A stretch of 64,000 nucleotides of DNA from Halochromatium sp. Its GTDB lineage: Bacteria; Pseudomonadota; Gammaproteobacteria; Chromatiales; Chromatiaceae. A program made the position numbers and the translations under genes. The DNA lies in assembly GCA_010912705.1 (NCBI GenBank), contig POWB01000001.1, forward strand, positions 186,001 through 250,000, given 5' to 3'. Shown here piece by piece: positions 1-8,567 of the stretch. Each line of letters begins with the position of its first letter. The first letter of the stretch is position 1. The notes under the pieces were generated by a model. It had not been told where the DNA came from. It saw only the letters and a list, made by a program, of their open reading frames with translations, and did no database searches.

Positions 1-540
1 CTCATAGGCGCCGAAGGGCAGATAGAACTGACCAGCGCTGAAGAAGACCGGCGTCACATCGAGGTTGGCGATCCGGATCTGAGCGATATCGACCTCAAGA
101 TCGGTGTCATCCTCTTCATAGAGCAGCGAGGCATCAGCCGCGACCCAGTCGGCCACCTGAGCAGCGATGCCCAGCTCGAAGGTGGCTAGCACGATGTCGG
201 ATTCGATATCGCCCTCGAAAGGGTCGGCATAGACCGCCTCGACCTCGATCAGACCGGCGATCTCGATGTTCTCAAACCAATTGCCGCCAAGGCCCGCAGC
301 GCCCTCGCGTTTGCGCTCAAGGGTCTCTTCCAGGCGCTTGATGCGAGTCGGCGTACCTTCTAATTGCTGCTGTTGCTGTTCAATGGTGCTGCTTTGGCGC
401 TTGAGCGCCGCGGCTTGCTGGCGGTTTTCCGCTTCAAGGCGTAACACGCGCTGTTCGAGAGTGGCTTGGGCCTGGACCTGCCCGGTGATGGCCGTGCCAA
501 GGGTCAGCGTCAGGGCGCTCATCAGTCGCCTCGTCTGCAT
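1..540 (-). CDS. LbtU-family siderophore porin, 3' end cut by window
   Basis: The reading frame runs leftward from ATG at 540 and is still open at base 1, so only the first 180 residues are present. The start MQTRRLMSALTLTLGTAITG looks like a signal peptide ending near VQAQA. A coiled coil rich in Gln, Glu and Arg follows (about residues 27-80), then beta-barrel-like strands beginning GGNWFENIEIAGLIEVEA. Coiled coil followed by such strands is typical of the LbtU siderophore-porin family, outer-membrane proteins linked to iron uptake. The family call is by recognition of this pattern. A second Met at residue 7 could also be the start. The upstream gap carries Fur-like sequences, which fits iron control. 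Confidence 0.7.
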   Translation of the reverse strand, partial: MQTRRLMSALTLTLGTAITGQVQAQATLEQRVLRLEAENRQQAAALKRQSSTIEQQQQQLEGTPTRIKRLEETLERKREGAAGLGGNWFENIEIAGLIEVEAVYADPFEGDIESDIVLATFELGIAAQVADWVAADASLLYEEDDTDLEVDIAQIRIANLDVTPVFFSAGQFYLPFGAYE

Positions 541-615
541 GCTGTGGATGCTCCTATCGCTTGGGTTGTTGGATGGCGACCGAAACCAGCAGGCTTCGTT
601 GGCGATCTATTCCCT

Positions 616-668
616 GCAAATAGTAATACTTCTCACATCAAACAGCAAGACAAATGAGAACGGTTCTC
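616..668 (-). promoter_or_regulatory. Possible Fur-binding region upstream of the LbtU-type porin
   Basis: Bases 616-634 match the 19-bp Fur consensus at about 12 positions by eye. Bases 656-668 form a perfect dyad, GAGAAC-G-GTTCTC, flanked by AAT, as in many Fur half-sites. Both lie 75-130 bases before the porin ATG. Fur control is an inference from this match and from the gene's likely iron role. Confidence 0.35.
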
Positions 669-829
669 GTAAGCTTTAGACTCAAGCCAGGGGGCATGGA
701 GGGTCTAGCCCTTGAGCGAGGGACTCGAAGCGGGAGCAACAGCGTATCCCGTTGGCCGCGCTACGCTTGCAGCAGGGTGTTGCGATCTTCCTCAACGAGG
801 CTGTCGTGGCATTGATCCAATGACTGACG

Positions 830-1891
830 CTAACCCGTTTTCTCGGCGACTCCCGCCTCGGCGAAGGTCGCCATCTGCGCATGTAGGCGACAAGCGAGAC
901 GCAATAGCGGCACGGCAACCGCAGCACCACTGCCCTCACCCAGACGCATCCCAAGATCGAGCAGCGGGCGCAGGCCAATTGCCTCAACCATCAGCCGGTG
1001 CCCCGGCTCGGCGGAGGCGTGCGCCAACAGCATCCAATCCACCGCACCTGGGCAGATCCGACTGGCCACTAGGGCCGCCGCTGAGCTGATGAAGCCATCG
1101 ATCAGCATCGGCAGGCCTTGCTGAGCACAGGTCACATAGGCGCCTGTCATCGCGGCAATCTCGAACCCGCCCAGCCGAGCCAAGGCCATCAGAGGATCAG
1201 CAAGCTGCTGGCGATGCAGCGCTAGGGCCTGCTCGATCAGCACTTGCTTGCGCTCGATACCGCGGCGATCGAGACCTGTGCCAGGACCAACCAGGTCCGC
1301 CACCGAAACATCCAGCAGCGCACAGGCCAAGGCCGTGGCGGGGGTGGTATTGCCAATCCCCATCTCACCGGCGATGAACAACTCGGCCCCAGCTGCCCTA
1401 GCCCGCTGCGCCGCCGCGGCCCCCTCGGCGAGCGCGCGCGCTAGTTGTTCGGACGACATCGCCGGCCCCTCGGCGAGATTGGCGGTGCCGGCCGCGATCA
1501 CCGCAGCGCGGATCTGCGCCTGTGCTGGCACCGGCACCACCGTACCCAGATTGATCAGCTCGATCTGAGCGCCGATCTGTCGCGCCAGCACGCTGATCGC
1601 CGCACCACCAGCGGCCATATTGGCGATCATCTGTGCCGTCACGCTCTGCGGAAAGGCCGAGACACCAGCAGCCGCAATACCATGATCAGCCGCAAAGACC
1701 GCGATCTGTACCCGTTCCAACGCCGGCTGCTCTCGCCCTTGCAAGGCGGCGAGCTGGATCGCGATATCTTCTAGCCGGCCCAATGAGCCGGGCGGCTTGG
1801 TCAGCTCAGCCTGGCGGCGAATGGCGGCCTCGCGTGCATTGAGATCAATCGCTGCGGCAGAAGCATGAAGCCAATCGAGATCAAGATTCAA
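830..1891 (-). CDS. cobT: Nicotinate-nucleotide-dimethylbenzimidazole phosphoribosyltransferase CobT
   Basis: CobT makes alpha-ribazole phosphate from nicotinate mononucleotide and dimethylbenzimidazole, supplying the lower ligand of cobalamin in the cytoplasm. The 353-residue length is typical. Recognisable blocks are GEMGIGNTTPATAL mid-protein, HASAEPGHRLM, and the C-terminal GEGSGAA at residues 318-324, whose Glu is the catalytic base in the family. The start appears to be TTG: no ATG is near, and TGAGGA (1899-1904) sits seven bases upstream. It is divergent from queG and is the first of several B12-linked genes here. No riboswitch is visible in its leader. Confidence 0.95.
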   Translation of the reverse strand: MNLDLDWLHASAAAIDLNAREAAIRRQAELTKPPGSLGRLEDIAIQLAALQGREQPALERVQIAVFAADHGIAAAGVSAFPQSVTAQMIANMAAGGAAISVLARQIGAQIELINLGTVVPVPAQAQIRAAVIAAGTANLAEGPAMSSEQLARALAEGAAAAQRARAAGAELFIAGEMGIGNTTPATALACALLDVSVADLVGPGTGLDRRGIERKQVLIEQALALHRQQLADPLMALARLGGFEIAAMTGAYVTCAQQGLPMLIDGFISSAAALVASRICPGAVDWMLLAHASAEPGHRLMVEAIGLRPLLDLGMRLGEGSGAAVAVPLLRLACRLHAQMATFAEAGVAEKTG

Positions 1892-2198
1892 AGATGATTC
1901 CTCAGGCCTTTCTAGGCGCTATCAGCGGCTAGTCACGGCACCAGTTCAGCCTGGTTAGCTGACAGCAAGACAGCTTCAGCCTATGACATTGGGCCACAAA
2001 AGCTCGTCATTATAGCGAGCGCGAGGAGCTGGCGACGCTGATCAACATCAGCACCTGTTTAGCCCTATGCTGGCTGGCCAGCAGGGGTTCAGATCCCCTA
2101 TGCTGGCGAGGAATCAAGCTGGGCTGGCAGCCCTGCCCAGCCGCCTGGTCTGCCCTCGCCTTCCTTTAAATGCCGAGATCCTGCTAGCATCCAGCGCC
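1892..2198. other. cobT-queG divergent intergenic region
   Basis: This 307-base gap holds a TATAAT-like hexamer on the minus strand (2009-2014) that could be a cobT -10 box, though no well-placed -35 is seen. It also has a 12-base direct repeat CCCTATGCTGGC (starting near 2063 and 2096) and a hairpin at 2083-2099 (AGGGG/CCCCT). I found no B12-box or cobalamin riboswitch core. Confidence 0.3.
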
Positions 2199-3272
2199 AT
2201 GACCATGCAGTCATGCCGCATACTGCCATCGCAGCCGTTAGAGAGGCTCAGAGAGGAAATCAAGCATTGGGGACGCGAGCTTGGCTTCCAGCAGATCGGC
2301 ATCGCCGATTGTGACCTCGAGCAGGCCGAGACCCGGTTAGCGTACTGGCTTGCCGAGTCGATGCAGGGCGATATGGCATACATGGCGCGGCATGGCAGTA
2401 AGCGCAGCCGTCCTAGCGAGCTGGTGCCGGGCACCCTCTCGGTGATCTCAGCACGGATGGACTATCTGCCCGAGCACCAACAGAGGATCGATCAGGCCCT
2501 GAACGACCCGGCCCGCGCCTTCGTCTCGCGCTATGCACTCGGACGCGATTATCACAAGGTGCTGCGCGCACGCCTGAAGCGCCTAGCGCAACGGCTCGAG
2601 GCGCGCATTGGCGCCTATGGCTGGCGAGTCTTCGTCGACTCGGCACCCGTGATGGAAAAACCCCTCGCTGAAAAGGCCGGCCTCGGATGGATCGGCAAGC
2701 ACACCAACCTGATCAATCAGCAGGCCGGCTCCTGGTTCTTTCTCGGCGAGATCTACTGCGACCTGCCGCTGCCCCCCGATCAGCCGGCAAGCGAGCATTG
2801 CGGCCGCTGCCAGGCCTGTCTCGACATCTGCCCTACCAAGGCCATCGTTGCGCCCTTTCAGCTCGATGCGCGGCGCTGCATCTCCTATCTCACCATCGAG
2901 CATTTCGGCTCGATCCCCGAGCCGCTGCGAGCAAAGATTGGCAACCACATCTATGGCTGCGACGACTGCCAGCTCTGCTGCCCCTGGAATCGGTTTGCGC
3001 GGCTGACGAATGAGGCGGATTTCTTCGCCCGCAATAAGCTCGACACCGCGACGCTCATCGAGCTGTTCAGCTGGGATGAGCTGGCGTTCCTGAAGCAGAC
3101 CGAGGGCAGCGCGATGCGCCGTCTTGGCCATGAGCGCTGGCTGCGCAATCTCGCCGTCGCCCTCGGCAACGCGCCCATCTCCGGGGCGGTCCAGGCTGCC
3201 TTACTGCACCGCCTCGGACATCCGAGTGCGCTGGTTCGCGAGCACGTTGCCTGGGCACTGGCGCAGCACTGA
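2199..3272 (+). CDS. queG: Epoxyqueuosine reductase QueG
   Basis: QueG reduces epoxyqueuosine to queuosine at the tRNA wobble base, using cobalamin and two 4Fe-4S clusters. I chose ATG at 2199 (357 residues); the frame is open upstream, but the extra 44 residues are not conserved in character and 357 fits the family. The cluster ligands are visible as C201-x2-C204-x2-C207-x3-C211 (CGRCQACLDICP) and C254-x2-C257-x2-C260-C261. The C-terminal part (AMRRLGHERWLRNLAVALGN onward) is HEAT-repeat-like, as in known QueG structures. It is the first of two B12-dependent enzymes in this stretch, the other being BchE. Confidence 0.95.
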   Translation: MTMQSCRILPSQPLERLREEIKHWGRELGFQQIGIADCDLEQAETRLAYWLAESMQGDMAYMARHGSKRSRPSELVPGTLSVISARMDYLPEHQQRIDQALNDPARAFVSRYALGRDYHKVLRARLKRLAQRLEARIGAYGWRVFVDSAPVMEKPLAEKAGLGWIGKHTNLINQQAGSWFFLGEIYCDLPLPPDQPASEHCGRCQACLDICPTKAIVAPFQLDARRCISYLTIEHFGSIPEPLRAKIGNHIYGCDDCQLCCPWNRFARLTNEADFFARNKLDTATLIELFSWDELAFLKQTEGSAMRRLGHERWLRNLAVALGNAPISGAVQAALLHRLGHPSALVREHVAWALAQH

Positions 3273-3361
3273 TTGGCAGACTGCCGCGTCGCTAAGTTTG
3301 CGAGTTCTGGCAAGAGGTATTACAGTGCAGCCAGGATCGTATGACGAGAACCCAATCGCCT

Positions 3362-3601
3362 ATGAAAACGCTCTCGTTGAAGCTGCCAGAGGCCGTTGAT
3401 AACCAAATCAGTGCCATCGCCAGACAGCAGCGCTCTAACAAATCAGAAGTGGTGCGCTCTGCGCTGGACGCCTACCTCGCCGACAGGTCGGTTTCCCAAC
3501 AGGGTTCCGCGCTGGATCTCGCCGGTGACTTGGTCGGAACACTGGAAGGACCGGACGACCTCTCGTCTGAATCTAAGTATATGCAAGGCTACGGCCAATG
3601 A
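3362..3601 (+). CDS. Ribbon-helix-helix (CopG-type) antitoxin
   Basis: This 79-residue protein starts MKTLSLKLPEAV, a beta strand followed by helices (DNQISAIARQQRSNKSEVVRSALDAYL), the ribbon-helix-helix fold of DNA-binding antitoxins. ATG at 3362 is preferred over one at 3341 because the RHH strand begins there. Its stop overlaps the next ATG by four bases (ATGA), so it is translationally coupled to the PIN-domain gene. By analogy with other RHH-PIN pairs it should neutralise the toxin and repress its own operon. No operator was identified. Confidence 0.85.
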   Translation: MKTLSLKLPEAVDNQISAIARQQRSNKSEVVRSALDAYLADRSVSQQGSALDLAGDLVGTLEGPDDLSSESKYMQGYGQ

Positions 3602-4032
3602 GATCGCGGGTCATCCTAGACGCTGGTCCATTGGTGGCCTTGCTCAATCGACGCGATCACCATCACCATTGGGCAAAAGAGTGCTTTGCCGAGGCGGCGC
3701 CGCCACTGCTGACTTGTGAAGCCGTCATCTCCGAAGCCTGCTTTCTGGTCCGAAGCCTCCCCCAAGGCCCAAAGACCGTCATTGAACTTCTCCAACGCGG
3801 CGTTCTTGCCATCCCCTTTCGCCTCGACGAGGAGGCTAACCGCCTCGCTGCCATGCTAGCGCGCTATGCCTCGGTGCCGATGTCGCTCGCCGACGCCTGC
3901 CTTGTCCGTATGTCCGAGCAACAGGGTGAGGGCATCGTGCTGACCTTGGACAGCGACTTTCTCATCTATCGCAAACATGGCCGGCAGGTGATCCCTGTCT
4001 TGATGCCCGAATCGACTGGCAGCCGGCCGTAG
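3598..4032 (+). CDS. PIN-domain toxin, VapC-like
   Basis: PIN proteins are magnesium-dependent ribonucleases, and in pairs with a small DNA-binding partner they act as toxins. The acidic residues expected for the active site are present: D8 in VILDAGPL, E46 in AVISEAC, D99 in SLADACLV and D118 or D120 in TLDSDF. Length is 144 residues. A run of four His (residues 21-24, DHHHHW) is unusual in sequence but may be chance. It overlaps the upstream RHH antitoxin gene by ATGA. The RNA target cannot be told from sequence. Confidence 0.88.
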   Translation: MRSRVILDAGPLVALLNRRDHHHHWAKECFAEAAPPLLTCEAVISEACFLVRSLPQGPKTVIELLQRGVLAIPFRLDEEANRLAAMLARYASVPMSLADACLVRMSEQQGEGIVLTLDSDFLIYRKHGRQVIPVLMPESTGSRP

Positions 4033-4190
4033 CAAATCCAGTCACTGAGATCGCGCAAGGAGTCTTGTAACGCAAGGCTGTTAGAAGTCACCATCGAGCA
4101 CCCAGACTCAATTTTACATCATCAATCATAAATCATATCAATATCAATAGCATAGACCAAGACGACAAAGTAGCGCTAAGACCAATCATA

Positions 4191-5126
4191 TTGCTATTAC
4201 TACTACTATCAATATTGCTGTTGCTTCCGAGCGCCTTCGCGCAGGACTCAGAGCGAGCCCCGGAGCGGTGGTCGCTTGCCGCGGAATCAATCGACTCGGC
4301 CGCGCGCCCAGCGTCTGAGCAGCCCTTACCCTCGGTGATCAGCACCAATCTCTGCGCCGATCTGTTGCTGCTGCGACTCGCCGCGCCGGAGCAGATCCTC
4401 TCGGTCTCGCGCCAGGTGCAAGACCCAGCGCAATCACCGGTCGCCAAGCGCGCGTCCCTTTACCCGGCCAATCACGCGACCGTTGAAGAGCTGCTCTACC
4501 TCCAGCCCGAGATCGCACTCACCTATTTGGGCTGGTCGTCGCGCTTGCATGCTGAGCTGCTCGCTGAGCAGGGGATCAGCATCGTTGCCTTGCCCTATCC
4601 CGGTGGCATTGAGGATATCTTCGCCATGACCCGAGAGATCGCCCAAGCGATCGATCGCGAGGCGACCGGCGCGCGCCTGATTGCCAACGCGCGGGAGCGG
4701 ATCAAGGCGTTATCGGAGCAACGGTCGGCTCAAGCTCCGGCGCTCAGGGTGCTCTACCTGCGGCCTAACGGGGGCACCGCCGGCAGTGAGACCTATGTCG
4801 ATGCCCTGCTTGGATTGCTCGGTCTACGCAATCTCGCGGCCGAGCAAGGTATCCGCGGCTGGGGTACAGTGCCGCTCGAACAGTTGCTGCTTGATCCACC
4901 GGACCTCTTCCTGCTCGGCTACTTCGATCAGGCGCAACCGCAGTCGAGATCGCGCTACGGTCGCCATCCGCTGCTACGCGAGCTGCTAACTGAGATACCC
5001 AGCATTGGACTACCGAGCCACAGCGGCTGGGGCTGCGGTGGACTGGAGCTGATCGACGCCGCCGAGCTGATCGCCGAGCAGTTGCAGAAGATCAATGCGC
5101 GCTCCGGCCCACAACCCACAGGCTGA
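4191..5126 (+). CDS. btuF: Cobalamin-type ABC transporter substrate-binding protein (BtuF-like)
   Basis: The protein is a helical-backbone class III binding protein. Mature-region motifs include VISTNLCADLLLLRLAAPEQI, YPANHATVEELLYLQPEIAL and a C-terminal SHSGWGCGG. It would capture its ligand in the periplasm for the downstream permease and ATPase. Cobalamin is inferred from the surrounding B12 genes; iron-siderophore or haem importers look similar. The start is uncertain: the frame is open from 4071 with no ATG, and TTG at 4191 gives a signal peptide LLLLLSILLLLPSAFA lacking the usual basic n-region, which lies just upstream in the frame. No good ribosome-binding site was seen. Confidence 0.75.
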   Translation: MLLLLLSILLLLPSAFAQDSERAPERWSLAAESIDSAARPASEQPLPSVISTNLCADLLLLRLAAPEQILSVSRQVQDPAQSPVAKRASLYPANHATVEELLYLQPEIALTYLGWSSRLHAELLAEQGISIVALPYPGGIEDIFAMTREIAQAIDREATGARLIANARERIKALSEQRSAQAPALRVLYLRPNGGTAGSETYVDALLGLLGLRNLAAEQGIRGWGTVPLEQLLLDPPDLFLLGYFDQAQPQSRSRYGRHPLLRELLTEIPSIGLPSHSGWGCGGLELIDAAELIAEQLQKINARSGPQPTG

Positions 5127-5184
5127 GCCGATCAACTGCAGATGGCCTGGATCAGCGCTTTCCCAACGATTGGTTGTTAGACGG

Positions 5185-6183
5185 ATGAATGTTTCGGGCG
5201 CGCAGCCGCTCAACACGGCCTTGCTCCTCCTGCTGCTCGGCCTGAGCCTACTCTCATTGCGCTTTGGGGCCGCGCCACTATCGCTGAGCGAGGTCGTCGC
5301 TGGCCTACTCGGCAGCGGACCAGAGACACAGCAACTGATCGTGCAGCAGATCCGGCTGCCACGGGTACTACTGGCCTGGCTGGTGGGCATGGCGCTCGGG
5401 ATGTCGGGCGCCGCACTGCAGGGCCTGCTGCGCAATCCGCTCGCCGAACCGGGTCTGCTGGGGATCTCATCAAGCGCGGGGCTGGGCGCCGTCTTGACCC
5501 TCTATTTCGGCCTCAGTGCCCTCAACGACTGGATCTTGCCCGCCATGGCGATGCTGTTCGCGTTGCTGGCGACCCTGTTTCTCTATGGGCTGGCGCGTGC
5601 CGGCTCCTCGAACCTGACCCTGATCCTGGCTGGCGTCGCAGTCTCCGCACTGGCCTCGGCGTTGACCTCTTTGGCCTTGAACCTGGCACCGAATCCTTAT
5701 GATGTGCAGGATATCCTGCTCTGGCTGCTGGGCTCAATCAGCGACCGCAGTTTTGCCGACCTGCGCCTAGTGCTGCCCTTCGTACTGCTCGGCCTGCTGT
5801 TGCTACTCGCCGCCGCGCCGGCGCTGGAGGTGCTCGCCCTCGGCGAAGCGGAGGCGACCAGCCTAGGGGTGAATCTGCCACAGCTGAGGGTGCTGATCAT
5901 TTTCGGTACCGCACTCAGCGTCGGTGCCTGCGTGGCGGTGACCGGGGCCATTGGCTTCGTCGGCCTAGTGGTACCGCACATGCTGCGCCGCTTCGTCCAG
6001 TATCGACCGGGCCAACTGCTGCTGCCAAGCGCCTTAGGTGGTGCCGCGCTGGTGCTAGCGGCCGATATCACGCTGCGACTGATCGGTACACCGAAGGAGC
6101 TGCAGCTTGGGGTGGTCACAGCCTTGGTCGGGGCGCCCTTCTTCCTGGCGCTGGTCCTGCGCTCACGGAGAGACATGTTGTGA
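5185..6183 (+). CDS. btuC: FecCD-family ABC permease (BtuC-like)
   Basis: This 332-residue inner-membrane protein has about ten hydrophobic segments. It carries the family blocks QQIRLPRVLLAWLVGMALG, GAALQGLLRNPLAEPGLLG and VTGAIGFVGLVVPHMLRR, the last being the ATPase-contacting region. I chose ATG 5185, placing the start 58 bases after btuF; an earlier ATG (5095) would overlap btuF and adds a polar, non-family segment. It forms the channel of an importer with the flanking binding protein and ATPase. B12 specificity is inferred from context. Confidence 0.8.
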   Translation: MNVSGAQPLNTALLLLLLGLSLLSLRFGAAPLSLSEVVAGLLGSGPETQQLIVQQIRLPRVLLAWLVGMALGMSGAALQGLLRNPLAEPGLLGISSSAGLGAVLTLYFGLSALNDWILPAMAMLFALLATLFLYGLARAGSSNLTLILAGVAVSALASALTSLALNLAPNPYDVQDILLWLLGSISDRSFADLRLVLPFVLLGLLLLLAAAPALEVLALGEAEATSLGVNLPQLRVLIIFGTALSVGACVAVTGAIGFVGLVVPHMLRRFVQYRPGQLLLPSALGGAALVLAADITLRLIGTPKELQLGVVTALVGAPFFLALVLRSRRDML

Positions 6184-6240
6184 GGCAGGCCAAGATATCT
6201 TTAATCAGAGCCAGGGATGGACATAAAGGAGGCGCGCGTT

Positions 6241-7089
6241 GTGAGCCGCTTGACGATCGAAGGCCTCAGCGTCGAGCTCGGGGGTAAGCCGCTCTTGGCG
6301 AGCCTCGACTTCGAGATCGCCGCCGGCGAGCTGTTCGGACTGATCGGTCCGAATGGGGCCGGCAAGAGCACCCTGATCAAGGCGATGCTGCAGCTACTGC
6401 CCTACCAAGGCCAGATTTACCTGGACGGGCAACCCCTGGCGCAACTGTCAGCGCGCGAGCGTGCGCGGCGGCTTGCCTATCTGAGCCAGGACGATCGTCT
6501 GCAGTGGCCGATCAGCGTGCGCGATCTGGTCGCACTAGGCCGCCATCCCTACCGCGGCAGCTGGTGGTATGACGGGCTCGGTGCTGCCATGCGCGGCAAG
6601 GCGCATCGGGATGACCCAGCCGGCGCTGCCGCCCGGGCTGATGAGCGCGCCATCGAGGCAGCCCTGCAAGCGACCGACCTCTGGTCGCTGCGCCAGCGCC
6701 GCACCGATGAGCTCTCCGGCGGCGAGCGCGCCCGCGCCCGACTCGCCCGCGCGCTCGTGGTCGAGGCCGAGGTCCTGCTTGCCGATGAGCCCGTCGCCGC
6801 GCTCGACCCCATGCATCAGCTCCGCGTCATGGAGCTGTTGCGCCAGCGCTGCCAGGCCGGACAGACCCTCGTCGTCGTCCTGCATGATCTGACCCTGGCC
6901 AGTCGCTTCTGCGATCGGCTGCTACTGCTCGACCAAGGCGTCGCGGTAGCCAGCGGCCGGGTCGAGACCGTATTGAGCACCGAGCATCTGGCTCGGGTCT
7001 ATGGCGTGCAAGCGATCATCGGCGAGCATCAGGACGGCGATCAGCGACATCGCTACATCGTACCTTGGCGCTGCGTGCCTGGCGGCTGA
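6241..7089 (+). CDS. btuD: ABC transporter ATPase (BtuD-like)
   Basis: All nucleotide-binding motifs are present: Walker A GPNGAGKST (36-44), signature LSGGE (158-162), Walker B ending ADEP (181-184) and the switch His in VVLHDLTLA. The start is best placed at GTG 6241, because AAAGGAGG (6225-6232) lies eight bases before it; an in-frame ATG at 6217 has no such site. The 282-residue product would power import by the upstream permease. An insertion rich in Gly, Ala and Asp (about residues 103-130) between the Q-loop and signature is longer than in typical BtuD. Confidence 0.82.
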   Translation: MSRLTIEGLSVELGGKPLLASLDFEIAAGELFGLIGPNGAGKSTLIKAMLQLLPYQGQIYLDGQPLAQLSARERARRLAYLSQDDRLQWPISVRDLVALGRHPYRGSWWYDGLGAAMRGKAHRDDPAGAAARADERAIEAALQATDLWSLRQRRTDELSGGERARARLARALVVEAEVLLADEPVAALDPMHQLRVMELLRQRCQAGQTLVVVLHDLTLASRFCDRLLLLDQGVAVASGRVETVLSTEHLARVYGVQAIIGEHQDGDQRHRYIVPWRCVPGG

Positions 7090-7174
7090 GCATCGCGGTT
7101 GACGGTCGCCCACCGACCCCGCACCATCCTATGAGCCAAGGCAATCGTCATCCGTTCCAACCCATCGCATCCAC

Positions 7175-8323
7175 GTGGCCAATCCCTCACCGCCGCTCTT
7201 CTCTGGTCTGGCCAAGGCCCTGATCGTCTTCGCCGCCTTTGTCATCGCCGTCGCCGGCATGCGGGCGGCGTCCGGGGTACTGGTGCCGCTGATGCTGGCG
7301 ATGTTCGTTGCCAGCATCTGCGCGCCAGCCTTCTTCGCCATCCAGCGTCTGCGCATTCCACCCGTGCTGGCGATCATGGTCCTGCTCTTGGGCCTGGTGC
7401 TCGCAGCGTTGCTGATCGTCGTCATCATCGAGGTCTCAGTCGGCGGCCTCGAGGACAAGCTGCCCGCCTATCAGACCGTTGTCCAACGTCAGTTCGAGGA
7501 TTTGGTGATCTGGCTGAAGGATGTCGGCACCGGGATCGACGAGGATGAGATTCGTGCCCTGCTCGATTGGCGCACCGGCTTTGCCTGGCTGCGCTTCTAC
7601 CTCGCCAAGGCGCCCGCGTTCATTGGCCAAACGGTGTTCGTGCTGATCCTGACCGCCTTCGTGCTGCTCGAGGCTCAGTCGCTGCCGCGCAAGCTGCGCG
7701 GCATTCCGGAGTTCTCGCCAGCGTTTTGGCGGCAATTCGATCAAGTGGTGGCCGATGTGCGCCGCTACATGAGCATCAAGACCCTGACCAGCCTGCTCAC
7801 CGCCGCACTGGTCTTTCTCTGGGTGATCTTGCTCGGCATCGACTTTGCGCCCTTGTTGGGCTTTCTCGCCTTCGTGCTGAACTTCATCCCAGTGTTGGGG
7901 TCAGTCTTTGCTGGCATCCCTGGAGTGGCGCTCGCGCTGGTCAAGCACGGCCCTGGCGCAGCCCTGCTATGTGGCCTCGGCTATGTGATCATCAATGTGG
8001 CGGTCAGCAATATTGTCGAGCCGCGACTGATGGGGCGTCGGCTGGGACTCTCACCTCTGGTCGTCATCTTCTCGCTGGTATTCTGGGGCTGGGTGTTTGG
8101 ACCGGTCGGCATGCTGCTCTCGCTGCCGCTGACGATGATCGCCAAGATCGTGATGGAGGGCTTCCCAGAGTCCCGCTGGGTGGCCGCACTGCTCGGTGGG
8201 ACCCAGGGCCACAACCTTGAATTGCCACTCGACCCTTCCCGGCACCAGGCGCTCAGCCAAGGCGCAAGCGCTGAATCGCCTGAGCGGGTCGGCAGCGACT
8301 CAAACAACACCCCAAGCGCTTGA
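7175..8323 (+). CDS. AI-2E family transporter (PerM/TqsA-like)
   Basis: This 382-residue protein has the usual pattern of the family: two or three N-terminal membrane helices (FSGLAKALIVFAAFVIAVAG onward), a soluble stretch around residues 90-135, and a C-terminal membrane block containing FAPLLGFLAFVLNFIPVLGS and SNIVEPRLMGRRLGLSPL. Family members move small molecules or ions, including autoinducer-2 and sodium in a few studied cases, so the substrate is unknown. GTG at 7175 is the only reasonable start. It follows btuD by 85 bases in the same direction and may be co-transcribed. Confidence 0.85.
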   Translation: MANPSPPLFSGLAKALIVFAAFVIAVAGMRAASGVLVPLMLAMFVASICAPAFFAIQRLRIPPVLAIMVLLLGLVLAALLIVVIIEVSVGGLEDKLPAYQTVVQRQFEDLVIWLKDVGTGIDEDEIRALLDWRTGFAWLRFYLAKAPAFIGQTVFVLILTAFVLLEAQSLPRKLRGIPEFSPAFWRQFDQVVADVRRYMSIKTLTSLLTAALVFLWVILLGIDFAPLLGFLAFVLNFIPVLGSVFAGIPGVALALVKHGPGAALLCGLGYVIINVAVSNIVEPRLMGRRLGLSPLVVIFSLVFWGWVFGPVGMLLSLPLTMIAKIVMEGFPESRWVAALLGGTQGHNLELPLDPSRHQALSQGASAESPERVGSDSNNTPSA

Positions 8324-8386
8324 TGCAGGGCAACTGCGTTGCGGCACGACAACGCCAGCAAGTCCAAGTGCATGATAATCTGGGGG

Positions 8387-8404
8387 TGTCATGCTGGCAC
8401 GACA
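8387..8404 (+). promoter_or_regulatory. CrtJ/PpsR-type operator (TGT-N12-ACA) upstream of bchE
   Basis: The site reads TGT, twelve bases, ACA exactly, and its arms TGTCATGC and GCACGACA pair at seven of eight positions. TGT-N12-ACA is the established motif of the aerobic photosynthesis-gene repressor CrtJ/PpsR. It lies 164 bases before the bchE start. I found only one such site here, whereas repressed promoters often carry two. Confidence 0.55.
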
Positions 8405-8567
8405 GCCAAGACTGTCAGCCGAGCTAGCCACCAGGTGACATCCAGATAACCTAAGAGACGGGCTGACGCAGCCATTGCCTAGGCTGCGATTGACGCGGGC
8501 CCTAAGCCCCTTATCACCGCTGCTGGTCCGCGCGCGCGTGCGACGGCAAGATCCATCGGAGCTGACA

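Noticed and set aside
2083..2099. Hairpin AGGGG-TTCAGAT-CCCCT resembling a tRNA T-arm.
   Set aside because: No matching acceptor, D or anticodon arms lie at the right distances, so it is not a tRNA.
1892..2198. Possible cobalamin riboswitch before cobT or queG.
   Set aside because: No B12-box-like core was found here or before btuF (4033-4190).
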